NCBI GenBank assembly: GCA_903923925.1
Contig: CAIXZF010000027.1
Span: 1 to 64,000, forward strand
Source: an uncultured Bacteroidales bacterium
GTDB lineage: Bacteria; Bacteroidota; Bacteroidia; Bacteroidales; CAIXZF01
Direction: 5' to 3'
DNA: 64,000 nt
A program made the position numbers and the translations under genes. Below the pieces are notes generated by a model. The model worked only from the letters and a program-made list of their open reading frames with translations, was not told the origin of the DNA and did no database searches. The number at the start of each line of letters is the position of its first letter. The first letter of the stretch is position 1. This document shows positions 23,115 through 32,147 of the stretch, piece by piece.

Positions 23115-23643
23115 GGAAATCTATTTTACTGCGGCAGGCAGAACATAAGCCTGTATTTTTCTGGTCAATATCTTCCACATAGGTACTTGATCGCATCACA
23201 CAGGATGGATTGTGACAATGCAGAAGACCGAAGGTATGGCCAAGTTCATGAACTACTTCCTTTACTGTGCGGTCGAGCAATAGCTTTTCATCGAGTTTCA
23301 TCCCATAGCGTTCGTTGCTTAAGCGGTATACAGAAGCAATTCCGCTGCGGCCGTTAAGAAATGCCTGTCCGAAGATATAGGTAAGAATCGGGATGAAAAG
23401 ATCAACATTAAATAGGCCGAAGGTTTTCAAAGAATCACCACCAAACCGTGAATCCACCTCTTTTAGTAAAGAATTTCCGTTATACTGTCGCCTGGCGGGA
23501 TCATAAAACTCGCTTAAGTCCATATGTCCTTCCTTAATCCTTACCTGAAACTGAAAATCACGGGATATTTCACCCGCAACTTTTTCAAGAAATTCGTTCT
23601 CGAAATATCCAAATGAAACTAATGCGATATCTTGCAGACTCAT
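23104..23643 (-). CDS. archaemetzincin-family zinc protease
   Basis: 179 aa. The metzincin signature HELGHTFGLLH is followed by CHNPSCVM (Met-turn) and CSACR; the four Cys form a second, structural zinc site typical of archaemetzincins. Cytoplasmic, no signal peptide. Length agrees with the family (about 180). The physiological substrate is unknown. It lies 31 nt past the start of the response-regulator stop, pointing the same way. Confidence 0.9.
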   Translation of the reverse strand: MSLQDIALVSFGYFENEFLEKVAGEISRDFQFQVRIKEGHMDLSEFYDPARRQYNGNSLLKEVDSRFGGDSLKTFGLFNVDLFIPILTYIFGQAFLNGRSGIASVYRLSNERYGMKLDEKLLLDRTVKEVVHELGHTFGLLHCHNPSCVMRSSTYVEDIDQKNTGLCSACRSKIDFLNL

Positions 23644-23673
23644 TTAAGGATGGGTTAAAGGATAACTGAGCTG

Positions 23674-25014
23674 CTACAGGGCAGGTTTCAGATCATATTT
23701 TTTGATTTTATTGTAGAGGGTGACCCTGTCGACATCAAGCGCTTTTGCCGCTCTGCTTATATTCCAGCTGTATTTCGTAAGAATCTGGTGTATATGATTT
23801 TTTTCCAGATCATCGAGACTTTCGAATGAACTTCCGACAACATTTTTTTCCAGGGGCAGATCTTTAAGCGTTATTTTCCTGCCATTTCCGATTACAATAG
23901 CCCGTTCAATCATGTTTTCGAGTTCGCGGATATTCCCGGGAAATTTGAATTCCTGAAGGCGTTGAAGAGCAGCCGGATCGATAGAAATCGGTGGCCGGTT
24001 CATTGAAGTGCAATACTTCTTGATAAAGTAGTCGACAAGTAATGGAATATCATCTGTCCGTTCGCGCAATGGCGGAATATTAATGTTTACTACATTGAGC
24101 CTGTAATATAAATCTTCGCGGAAGCTTCCTTCATCCACCATGCTTTTAAGGTCGCGGTTTGTAGCACAGATCACCCTGAAGTCGGATGTAATTTCTTTGT
24201 TTCCGCCAACTCTTACAAAGCTTTTCGACTGCAGAACGCGCAAGAGTTCAACCTGCATTTTTGTAGAAATTGTAGAAATTTCATCCAGGAAAATGGAGCC
24301 GCTATCGGCCATTTCGAATCGGCCTTTCCGATTATACATAGCGCCTGTAAAGGCACCTTTTTCATGTCCGAACAGCTCACTTTCGAGTAAACTTTCGCTT
24401 AAGGCTCCGCAGTGAACTATTACAAAAGGAAAATATTTTCGGGGAGAATTCGCATGTATAACCTTGGCTATAAGCTCTTTTCCGGTACCACTTTCGCCAG
24501 TAATAATTACAGAGGAATTCGATTGGGCCACACTTTCAACTTCTTTTAGTACAAGGCGCATGGCTTCGCTGTTTCCAATAAGGTCTTCGGTATTATCAAG
24601 AGCAACAACTTTTTCGCGGAGTACTTCATTTTCTTCGGCAAGGGAGATCAGCTTTGAAGCGTTGCGGATAAGGTGTGAAAGGTCGTCGGGATCGAAAGGC
24701 TTTGTAACATAATCGAAGGCACCGTCCTTCAGAGCCTGAACCGCAGTATCAACAGTTGCAAAAGCTGTCATTACAATTACGATGGAATCCTTACGCAGGG
24801 TTTTTATCCTGCGGAGCATTTCGAGTCCATCCATCCCCGGCATTTTAATATCTGCAAGCACAATGTCAAAATCTTCAGATTCGAGAATTTGCAGTGCTTT
24901 CTTGGCATTTTCGGCGCATTCGACGCGGTAACCGTCTTCAATGAACCAGTTGTACAAAGAATCCCTTACGGAGTCTTCGTCGTCAACGATTAAAATTGAA
25001 ATTTTCTTCGACAT
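23674..25014 (-). CDS. NtrC-family sigma54-dependent response regulator
   Basis: 446 aa. Receiver domain with Asp55 (VLADIKMPG) as the phosphoacceptor; AAA+ domain with Walker A GESGTGKE and the sigma54-contact loop GAFTGA; Fis-type HTH at the C-terminus (ISRAAKALDVDRVTLYNKIKKY). It lies 12 nt after the heme-motif kinase, its likely partner. Four 17-bp dyads at 31625-31754 upstream of a sigma54-like promoter are plausible binding sites, so it probably activates the HybAB-like module. Confidence 0.92.
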   Translation of the reverse strand: MSKKISILIVDDEDSVRDSLYNWFIEDGYRVECAENAKKALQILESEDFDIVLADIKMPGMDGLEMLRRIKTLRKDSIVIVMTAFATVDTAVQALKDGAFDYVTKPFDPDDLSHLIRNASKLISLAEENEVLREKVVALDNTEDLIGNSEAMRLVLKEVESVAQSNSSVIITGESGTGKELIAKVIHANSPRKYFPFVIVHCGALSESLLESELFGHEKGAFTGAMYNRKGRFEMADSGSIFLDEISTISTKMQVELLRVLQSKSFVRVGGNKEITSDFRVICATNRDLKSMVDEGSFREDLYYRLNVVNINIPPLRERTDDIPLLVDYFIKKYCTSMNRPPISIDPAALQRLQEFKFPGNIRELENMIERAIVIGNGRKITLKDLPLEKNVVGSSFESLDDLEKNHIHQILTKYSWNISRAAKALDVDRVTLYNKIKKYDLKPAL

Positions 25015-25026
25015 GGTAAATTCTCC

Positions 25027-26694
25027 CTACTCTCTAATTACCGGTAAAGTTATTGAAACTGTAGTTCCCTTGCCTGGCTCCGATTTAACATCTGCTTTTC
25101 CTTTGTGGCTCTGGATTATACCATGTACAATTGCCAGACCCAGCCCGATTCCGCTCGATTTCTGTTTCGTGGAAAAGAAGGGTTCAAAAACATGTACCTG
25201 ATCTTCAGGGTCGATACCAATTCCATTATCAATGATTTCGATTCTGATGTTATTCTGATCCGGATTTATTGTTCTGATTGTAATGATACCATTTTCAACA
25301 ATTGCCTCAGAAGCATTGACGAGAATTGCCACACAGGCTTGTTTTATCTGGTTCGGGCTACAATAAATCAGATCCAAAGAAGCTGTGAATTCTGAATAAA
25401 AGCCAATGTTGGCAATTTTCATTGGATGATTCATCAGGTCAAAAATATCATGTAAAATATCATGTAAATGCTTAGGCTCATAATCGTTCTGGTCTTTTCG
25501 TGAAAAATCGAGCAGGCCTTTTACAATATCTCCGCAACGTTTGGTTTCGTTTTCGATGAGAACAAGATTTTTCAGCATGCTCTCCTTTTTCCTGGGCTCC
25601 AGTTCCTGATTGCTCAGCTGTTTATAGACTAATTTTGTGTAGATCAGAATTCCGGATAATGGATTGTTTATCTCATGGGCTACCGAAAGGGATAGCTTAC
25701 CAAGTGAAGCAATTCTTTCAATATTTATAAGTTCGTTTTGCACTTCTCCAAGTTCTTCTGATTTTTTCTGCACCTTGTATTCAAGTTGCTGCGACCAATT
25801 CTGTAGTTCGTTGGTAGCAGTGTGCAGATTATCAAGCATATCATTAAATGCTACAGAAACCATTCTCATATCGTCGAGCTGGTTTGGTTTTATTTCAAGT
25901 CGCGTACTCTTATCTCCATTGGCAACGGCGATACTTGCTTTAATAATTTCATTAAGCGGGTTCTGTATTTTTCTCCTGGTGAAGATTATCAGAAATCCTA
26001 CCAGCACCAGTGTTGTAAATGTTGCCAGGAGGAAAAAATCTGTTGATGATTTTTTAAGCGTGGCATCCAGGTTCTGAAGGGGAATCTTTATCACAAGTGA
26101 GCCTAAGACCACATCTGATTTCTGGTGCGCATGACATTCACTGATATAGCAGGATTTTTCGTTTAGAATCGGTGATTTTATGAGGAGATGCCTGTGGTTG
26201 TTGTCAGGCAGATTCATGCTGCAATTGCTGTTGATATCGATAATCCTGTATGATTTGCCTTTCCCGGGAAACATGGAGGCAATGCTTGAATGACAGCCGA
26301 CGCAGTTGGCATTGCTGTGTGTTAAGGTATCATTTGCAAAAGATGTATAAACCAGACTGTCTTTCCCATCATACATATTCACTTCATCAATCCCTGAAAG
26401 CGTATTGATAATATCCAGCGTATTCTGCAGCGCTCCTTTGTCGTTTTCGAGCATGGAGCGGTAAAGTGCTCCCTCAACAAGATATCCAATATTATTGCCA
26501 CTTTCATGAATTACGCTCTTCATGTAGGTTTCGTTTACCGACAGAAATATTATTCCAAACGAAACAAAAAGAAAGACAGACAATATGGTAATTACATATA
26601 CCACCTGTCCGTAAATAGATGATCTGACTCTGGCGTAGCGTTTAAGTATTGAAGTACCTACTTTGGTTTTGTAGTTTCTTTTAAAGAGTCCCAT
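25027..26694 (-). CDS. sensor histidine kinase with periplasmic c-heme motif
   Basis: 555 aa. TM1 at about 31-54, periplasmic domain about 55-205, TM2 about 210-235, HAMP, a coiled coil, HisKA with AHEINNPLSG and an HATPase domain (DNGIGIDP, GLGLAIVHG). The periplasmic part holds CVGCH (131-135), a c-type heme attachment motif, and C182-x4-C187-His188. A covalently bound heme would let it sense redox state or a gas. It is transcribed separately from the respiratory module, with the sigma54 activator downstream. Confidence 0.88.
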   Translation of the reverse strand: MGLFKRNYKTKVGTSILKRYARVRSSIYGQVVYVITILSVFLFVSFGIIFLSVNETYMKSVIHESGNNIGYLVEGALYRSMLENDKGALQNTLDIINTLSGIDEVNMYDGKDSLVYTSFANDTLTHSNANCVGCHSSIASMFPGKGKSYRIIDINSNCSMNLPDNNHRHLLIKSPILNEKSCYISECHAHQKSDVVLGSLVIKIPLQNLDATLKKSSTDFFLLATFTTLVLVGFLIIFTRRKIQNPLNEIIKASIAVANGDKSTRLEIKPNQLDDMRMVSVAFNDMLDNLHTATNELQNWSQQLEYKVQKKSEELGEVQNELINIERIASLGKLSLSVAHEINNPLSGILIYTKLVYKQLSNQELEPRKKESMLKNLVLIENETKRCGDIVKGLLDFSRKDQNDYEPKHLHDILHDIFDLMNHPMKIANIGFYSEFTASLDLIYCSPNQIKQACVAILVNASEAIVENGIITIRTINPDQNNIRIEIIDNGIGIDPEDQVHVFEPFFSTKQKSSGIGLGLAIVHGIIQSHKGKADVKSEPGKGTTVSITLPVIRE

Positions 26695-26802
26695 TGCCCA
26701 TTTCCCACACGATTAATTAGTAACTAAGTTAGTACATTCCGGCGAATTATTGTGGTACATTATCTCACTTTTATTTAATCAGTTTCAGCGGGGTAAAAAA
26801 AG

Positions 26803-26852
26803 AAAAAGCACTTTTCTTCTGCAAATTGTTTATGCATTGAAAAAGTGCTTTT
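26803..26852. terminator. hairpin ending the respiratory operon
   Basis: AAAAGCACTTTTC (26804-26816) pairs with GAAAAAGTGCTTTT (26839-26852) with one bulged A. It sits 39 nt past the stop of 26891-27604 and upstream of the kinase, separating the two transcripts. Confidence 0.75.
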
Positions 26853-26890
26853 CATTTCATTATCAGATTATTACATCGATATTACAGCCA

Positions 26891-27604
26891 TTATATCACA
26901 AGAAAGTCTTTTTGGAAATCAGACCAAACTTCTGTTGGCATTTCAGAGAGCGCATTATCACAGAGTTCTCCTCCATCCTGGAGTATAACCATTGATGGTT
27001 CAGGGGAGTACTTTTTCATGGAAACAGCCACAAAATCCTTAAATCTCTCGAGCTCAAGTTCCGACCAGCTGGTGGCATCTCCGGCAAGGTAATAATCGCT
27101 TGTTTCAGCAACCCAGTTTGTTGGTTTCAGTTTGTAGACCCAACCTTTTCCATACGGATCATCGTTCACAATTTCGGGGCTTTCAATAAGCAGTGTGTTT
27201 GTATTCAGCACAGTTCCTGAAATGGGTGAAAGCAGGCTAAGGGTTTTGCCGTTCTGATCGATTTCTGCCAGCAGCTCACCTTTGAGAATCGTTTCGCCAG
27301 GTTTTCTGAAGTTTCTGAATTTTACAACTCCGGTGATGTGGAGCAACAAATCATCTAATCCAACCCTGGCTGTACCCGATTTTTCAAGGTGTGTCCAGGT
27401 GTGGTTTTTGCAGTAAAACAGGCCTTGCGGAATTCTGAGTGTTTTAGCAGAAAGGATTCCCAGTACTTTTTGAATTTGCTTGCTTACTTTAACCTGTTTG
27501 TTGAGAATAACCCAAAATGGGATCAGGATAGCAAAGAATGTAATAATTGCAAGGTATTCTATCCCTTTTGTTTCGAAAATGTTTGTATAACTAAAGCCGT
27601 CCAT
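26891..27604 (-). CDS. membrane-anchored GcvH-like protein
   Basis: 237 aa. N-terminal TM helix (about 15-34), then a biotinyl/lipoyl fold like glycine-cleavage H protein (about 62-180: KNHTWTHLEKSGTARVGLDDLLLHITGVV, LSPISGTVL, DPYGKGWVYKLKPTNW). The Lys in QNGKTLSLLSP falls near the lipoylation site, one residue off the H-protein spacing, so lipoylation is uncertain. A C-terminal extension ends with VILQDGGELCDNALS...WSDFQKDF. It is paralogous to the end of 29788-31473. No other glycine-cleavage genes are nearby; it serves the HybAB-like module. Confidence 0.8.
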   Translation of the reverse strand: MDGFSYTNIFETKGIEYLAIITFFAILIPFWVILNKQVKVSKQIQKVLGILSAKTLRIPQGLFYCKNHTWTHLEKSGTARVGLDDLLLHITGVVKFRNFRKPGETILKGELLAEIDQNGKTLSLLSPISGTVLNTNTLLIESPEIVNDDPYGKGWVYKLKPTNWVAETSDYYLAGDATSWSELELERFKDFVAVSMKKYSPEPSMVILQDGGELCDNALSEMPTEVWSDFQKDFLVI

Positions 27605-27650
27605 TTGATTGATATTTAAAGTTTAACTAAATTTTTATATACAACTGATA

Positions 27651-28880
27651 TTAATTTTCTTCTTTAACCCATGAAGGAGAATCTCTTAGTACCGGCATTC
27701 TGTTGATTACCCATTTGAAGATCCAGATTTCAGTGAAGATTACCGCCAGTGTAACCACGATCTCCATCCATGTTGGCACGTAACGGATTGGCATATCCCA
27801 TTTAAACCCGATCACAGTTACATTCAACCTGTTAAGAATTACTCCAAGCATTGTGATTATTGCTGCAATCCGTATCAGAAGAATATTATTCCTTCGGTAA
27901 CTGATGTAGAACAGTATCATTGGAAGCAGCACAAAACCAAACATTTCGAGCAAAAACCACTGTCCCATCCCGGTGTTCAGTAAATCCCAGTGTTTTCCAT
28001 GAATGAAAACCAGCAATTGCATAAATAAGTAGGCAAACATAGCGCCGGTGCAAATTTTGGCCAGGCCATGAATGATTCCGTTCTGAGCTTTATTATCTTT
28101 TTCACTGATCATACGGTGGAAAACCTTGTGGCTGATTGATCCTTCGAAAATAACCATCGAAAGTCCGGCGAAAATGCTTGATACAAAAAACAATATGGGA
28201 ATGAATTCATTATACCATAAAGGATGGATCTTATCTTTTGCCATGAGGTAGAGGGCGCCCAGTCCCGACTGATGCAATGTAGAAAGCGTAATTCCAAAGA
28301 TAACTGCACCAATTGTCATTCCGGAAAGGATTTTACGGGCACGCTTAGCCCCAAGCCATTCGGCAACAGCCGGCGAGAATTCGATGAGCTGTGCCAGCAT
28401 ATAAAGCAGAAAATGCCAGGCAACAAGGAACAATACCGAACTGGTACCAAAATTATTCCCGATTATGGGATTAATAACGTTCCAGGGGCGGCCAAGATCG
28501 AGGAGCAAAGCTCCTGCATAGAATACATATGCAAGAAAACCGTTGAGTACAGTAATTCTTACAATAGAATGGTATTTGTGCATATTGAGGATATACACCA
28601 TAAACGTAAGCACGTAGGCTCCTCCGGCAAAAGCAACACCAGTTACTACATCAAACCCAATCCAGAGACCCCAGGGAATCTCCTGCGACAGATTAGTAAC
28701 TGCACCAATTCCTTTCCAGAAACGGATTACAATTAAAACCAGACCGAGCAGCATTATTGGTAAGGAGATAATATTAAAGGGAGTAAAGAACTTTGTCTTT
28801 GGTTTTAGCTCGCTGAATATAAATTTCCAGATGGGCTGTCCATCATTATCTTTGGCGATAGGGTATGTTGTATTACTCAT
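27651..28880 (-). CDS. HybB/NrfD-family quinone-linked membrane subunit
   Basis: 409 aa from ATG 28880, which overlaps the end of the ferredoxin gene by 8 nt; upstream codons in the same frame are not protein-like. About ten TM helices, with NrfD/HybB features (PWGLWIGFDVVTGVAFAGGAYVLTF, LLLDLGRPW, FVSSIFAGLSMVIFEGS). It would exchange electrons between menaquinone and the HybA-like ferredoxin. No hydrogenase or catalytic oxidoreductase subunit lies in the window. Confidence 0.88.
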   Translation of the reverse strand: MSNTTYPIAKDNDGQPIWKFIFSELKPKTKFFTPFNIISLPIMLLGLVLIVIRFWKGIGAVTNLSQEIPWGLWIGFDVVTGVAFAGGAYVLTFMVYILNMHKYHSIVRITVLNGFLAYVFYAGALLLDLGRPWNVINPIIGNNFGTSSVLFLVAWHFLLYMLAQLIEFSPAVAEWLGAKRARKILSGMTIGAVIFGITLSTLHQSGLGALYLMAKDKIHPLWYNEFIPILFFVSSIFAGLSMVIFEGSISHKVFHRMISEKDNKAQNGIIHGLAKICTGAMFAYLFMQLLVFIHGKHWDLLNTGMGQWFLLEMFGFVLLPMILFYISYRRNNILLIRIAAIITMLGVILNRLNVTVIGFKWDMPIRYVPTWMEIVVTLAVIFTEIWIFKWVINRMPVLRDSPSWVKEEN

Positions 28881-29736
28881 TTTCGTCTCCTTCCTTATGA
28901 TCTTTTTTAGTTGCTTCGTGTATTCCAAGTAATAATGGTGGCAGCAGCACAAATACAGAAGGCACGCTATACAGGAAGCCCTTTGAAAGTGCAGGATATG
29001 ATTCTTTTTGTATGGCAGGATTAAAGCCCAATTCATTCATAGGGACAGGTGATAGATAGATGAATCCTGTGCCTCCGGCATCGTGTTCACCGTAAATAAT
29101 ATCGGTGTAAACTTTTGGGTTTTCAGCGATTCTTTTACGGGCTTCAGTAATGAGTTCTCTGCGTGTTCCAAACAACAGTGCTTCACCAGGACAGCCTTCG
29201 GCACAAGTAGGCATTTCTCCCTTGATTACCCTGTCGTGACACATATCACACTTTACTATTTTAGGATTTGCACTGTGGTATTCAAATTTTGGAACATCGT
29301 ACGGGCAGGAAACCATGCAGTAGCGGCATCCCATACATTTTTCACTCCTCCAGATTACGGCTCCTTCTTTAGTTTTACACATTGCCTGTGTAAGGCAGGC
29401 TGCAGCACAGGCAGGCTCATTGCAATGCATACACTGTTTTTTGATATAAACCTCGTCTTTCGAGGTCTTATAGCAATTTACAACTGTACGTTGTATTTCG
29501 CTGGTGTTGCGGATAACTCCAGCTTCCGGAGCTTTAGCCGGTTCTGGCAAACCATGTGCTTTTGCACAAAGTCGTTCGCAGGCACGGCATCCAAGGCACA
29601 TTGTAGGATCGTACAACATTCCGTAGAATTCGGTTTTGGTATCCTTTTTGGTAGTAGCTCCAAAATTTTTTCCTACGGCTAGCGTTGCTCCAACAACTCC
29701 AAGTGTTTTTAAGAAATCTCTTCGATCTAAGCCCAT
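28873..29736 (-). CDS. HybA-like periplasmic 4Fe-4S ferredoxin subunit
   Basis: 287 aa. Tat signal (RRDFLKTLG) at the start, four Cys clusters (CLGCRACERLC, CMHCNEPACAAAC, CMGCRYCMVSC, CDMC...CAEGC) for four 4Fe-4S clusters, and a C-terminal TM helix (about 255-275). This is the HybA type that hands electrons to HybB. It overlaps the HybB-like gene by 8 nt and follows the PBP-GcvH fusion gene. Confidence 0.9.
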   Translation of the reverse strand: MGLDRRDFLKTLGVVGATLAVGKNFGATTKKDTKTEFYGMLYDPTMCLGCRACERLCAKAHGLPEPAKAPEAGVIRNTSEIQRTVVNCYKTSKDEVYIKKQCMHCNEPACAAACLTQAMCKTKEGAVIWRSEKCMGCRYCMVSCPYDVPKFEYHSANPKIVKCDMCHDRVIKGEMPTCAEGCPGEALLFGTRRELITEARKRIAENPKVYTDIIYGEHDAGGTGFIYLSPVPMNELGFNPAIQKESYPALSKGFLYSVPSVFVLLPPLLLGIHEATKKDHKEGDENE

Positions 29737-29787
29737 TGTAGTTGGTTTTTATAGTAATTGAATAGTTTGTTATATAGTAAATGGCAT

Positions 29788-31473
29788 TTATTTGTCAAGA
29801 AAATTTGTTTGAAAATCTTCCCAAACTTCTGGTCCGAAATCTGTTAATACATTATCTTTAAGTTCACCACCATCCTGCAGAACAACTGGGAATAATTCCA
29901 TTGAGTTTGTTTGCATTGCTGCAGACAGAAAGTCTTTGATACGTGTAAATTCATTTGTGATCCATTTTCTATATGAATCGGCCATGAGCAGGAGTTGAAT
30001 TTCCCTGATCCAGTTTGAAGGTTCAATTTCATAAATCCAGCCATCACCATAAGGCGATTGGTTTATAATACCTGAGTTGGTGATTAATAAATCATTATGT
30101 GAATTTATGTATCCGGAAACAGGAGCCTTCACATTTAATTGCTTTCCGTTTTGGATGAGCGTGAGAATAATTTCACCCTTGGTTATTTTTTCACCGGTTT
30201 TTCTCATCTTGATGCGTGTAACATTTCCGGTGATGTGCTGAAGGAAATCATCAATCCCTATTCTAACATTACCATCTTTTTCCATATAAACCCAGGTATG
30301 AGTTTTATCAAAATAAAGACCATTTGGCGACTTAACTGTGGTTTCATTAATGAAGCCATCATGAGTAACTGTAGTTTTAACTCCAACAGATTTTCTGCGT
30401 CTCAGAAAGGTGTAGAGTGCAGTAATAAATAATCCAGCAATTACAAATCCGGCAAATATCAGTAGGATACTCTCACTGTTTGATACAACATTCGAAGGAG
30501 CTGCAGCTATTCCTGTATTGTCGAGCAGGTCGATTTTTGCCTGTCTGTCGCTTAGCACAAGATCACAATATCCATTTGCACTTAAATATGCCTGTCCATC
30601 GGCAAGTACCCATTTCATAAAAGATTTTTCAGTTTCATTTACCGGCATCGAAGGAGCCAAAGAATAAATGCTTTTGCATAAGGACTGAGGGTATTTTCCA
30701 ATCCAGACGCCTCTGAGGAAGGTCTGCCAGTTATCGTAAATCTGCTCGCTATACTCCAGTTTACCATTGCCATTCTTGTCGATGGGAAGCATGCTGATGC
30801 CAGACATTATCCTCATATTATGCTCATCAAGCATATTAACCATTCTGCAGAAACCTAAGGACAGAGGGTCTTTCTCAATTGCGGTAATCAATTCCTGAGG
30901 ATTTGCTACCATAGTCACTTTGAGTGAATTCTTGTTTGTGGAGAGAAAAGAAGTAATAGCGGCAGTCATCGAATTATCAGAAATCATATAAATATGAAGC
31001 GGAGAATTAAGACCTGATACCACAAATGTTCCCCAATTCTGACCAAGTGTTGTGGTGAATGCTTTTGTGAGTTCTGTTTTTGTAACGCCAACCTGATTCA
31101 GCTGACTCAGGTATGGGTTTGATGAATTCATTACAGGAACAATAGCATCGCGACCAACGACCATTTTCCAGGTATATTCGTTAATTTCCGATTTTACAGG
31201 TTCACTCGAAACGAAAGTGATTCCGGCTTCAGAGTTAGCCATATTTTTAATTCCTGAACCAGAAACCTTAATCAGGTTAATTTTTACGTCAGGGTTCAAC
31301 TTCATGTATTCAGCAGTCCACGTTGAGGTGAGTGAATACAAATCTGGAGAAGTGGAAACGGTAATGTTGGTAGTGGCGGCATTACTACCGGTTTTGTCAG
31401 GATTGCTTCCTGAGATACTGCTGCATACTACAAGTAGCAGAAGACCTACGATTGAAAAGATTGTGTTTTTCAT
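29788..31473 (-). CDS. periplasmic-binding-protein / TM / GcvH-like fusion
   Basis: 561 aa. Signal peptide with a Cys near 18 (LLLVVCSS), a PstS-like substrate-binding domain (about 33-330: ITVSTSPDLYSLTSTWTAEYMKLNPDVKINLIKVSGSG, GVWIGKYP, KSFMKWVLADGQAYL), one TM helix (about 338-360), then a cytosolic GcvH-like domain (about 388-505) and the same QDGGEL...EDFQTNFL tail as 26891-27604. It leads the four-gene operon. The fusion places an extracytoplasmic binder and an H-protein-like domain on either side of the membrane; role unknown. Confidence 0.8.
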   Translation of the reverse strand: MKNTIFSIVGLLLLVVCSSISGSNPDKTGSNAATTNITVSTSPDLYSLTSTWTAEYMKLNPDVKINLIKVSGSGIKNMANSEAGITFVSSEPVKSEINEYTWKMVVGRDAIVPVMNSSNPYLSQLNQVGVTKTELTKAFTTTLGQNWGTFVVSGLNSPLHIYMISDNSMTAAITSFLSTNKNSLKVTMVANPQELITAIEKDPLSLGFCRMVNMLDEHNMRIMSGISMLPIDKNGNGKLEYSEQIYDNWQTFLRGVWIGKYPQSLCKSIYSLAPSMPVNETEKSFMKWVLADGQAYLSANGYCDLVLSDRQAKIDLLDNTGIAAAPSNVVSNSESILLIFAGFVIAGLFITALYTFLRRRKSVGVKTTVTHDGFINETTVKSPNGLYFDKTHTWVYMEKDGNVRIGIDDFLQHITGNVTRIKMRKTGEKITKGEIILTLIQNGKQLNVKAPVSGYINSHNDLLITNSGIINQSPYGDGWIYEIEPSNWIREIQLLLMADSYRKWITNEFTRIKDFLSAAMQTNSMELFPVVLQDGGELKDNVLTDFGPEVWEDFQTNFLDK

Positions 31474-31555
31474 GGCTGTAATTATTTTGATCGTTTATTT
31501 TAAGCAGGGATTTGAGTTTATTTTTAACAGTTTTATCCGTTGTCAAATCGGGGTA

Positions 31556-31571
31556 TTCAATAAAGATGCCA
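31556..31571 (-). promoter_or_regulatory. sigma54-like promoter for the respiratory operon
   Basis: On the minus strand TGGCAT-N5-TTGA keeps GG and G at the -24/-12 positions with the correct 10-nt spacing, though the -12 C is replaced by A. It lies about 80 nt upstream of the start at 31473. A sigma54 activator gene in the same neighbourhood supports it. Found by eye, so moderate confidence. Confidence 0.5.
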
Positions 31572-31624
31572 AAGCATGAAAACCAGTACTAATATATTGT
31601 TTAACAATTACTTAGGTAAGTAGC

Positions 31625-31754
31625 TGTTTAATTATTAAACACAGTGTTGTGTTGAATTATTATACAGTTATAAAGCAAATTCTTTGTATTGATTTGAAAT
31701 TCAGAGCATTAAAGAAGGTGTTGAATTTCTATACAGCTGTTGTATTATTCAACA
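31625..31754. promoter_or_regulatory. four 17-bp dyads, candidate activator binding sites
   Basis: TGTTTAATTATTAAACA (31625-31641), TGTTGAATTATTATACA (31650-31666), TGTTGAATTTCTATACA (31719-31735) and, on the minus strand, TGTTGAATAATACAACA (31738-31754). They share TGTT-AAT-WNT-ACA and are arranged in two pairs, 54-183 bp upstream of the sigma54-like promoter, the usual distance for enhancer sites of NtrC-family proteins. Confidence 0.6.
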
Positions 31755-32147
31755 CATGGTTTTTAAGAGATTGATTTTTAGGTATTTGCTAAAACTGTAA
31801 ATACGCTTTTTTTACGCAAGGAAGGATATTTGACCAGCGGCAGGCGTCACCTCTATTCCTGGCTCCTCGAGGAGAAAGGGAGCACTGTTGCCGAAGATTC
31901 TGGAATCAACATTATCCTGTAACGTAAACATTCAGATAATGGTTCTATCGATATATTTGGACGAATAAAAGGCTTAATAAACCAGTATGAAAATGTAGCA
32001 ATTTACCAGTGGATCAATTACATGGTGTCTATAAATTGATAAACTGGTACATTGATAAACTGGTACATTGATAAACTAGTACATTGGTAAATTGGTACAT
32101 TGTAATTTGTTGCCTTCTCAGCAGGCCTGTTGTGCTAATATTCTATC
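31755..32147. other. gene-free stretch with a 16-bp tandem repeat
   Basis: No convincing gene. A 16-bp unit, TTGATAAACTGGTACA, occurs about four times in tandem at 32036-32099 with single-base changes. A GC-richer patch at 31825-31925 has a short open frame (YLTSGRRHLYSWLLEEKG) that could be a gene fossil but is too short to identify. Confidence 0.6.

Noticed and set aside
32036-32099. Possible CRISPR array
   Set aside because: Units are directly adjacent 16-mers with no spacers, and no cas genes exist; the Cas2-like gene at 16769 is 15 kb away in the integrated element.
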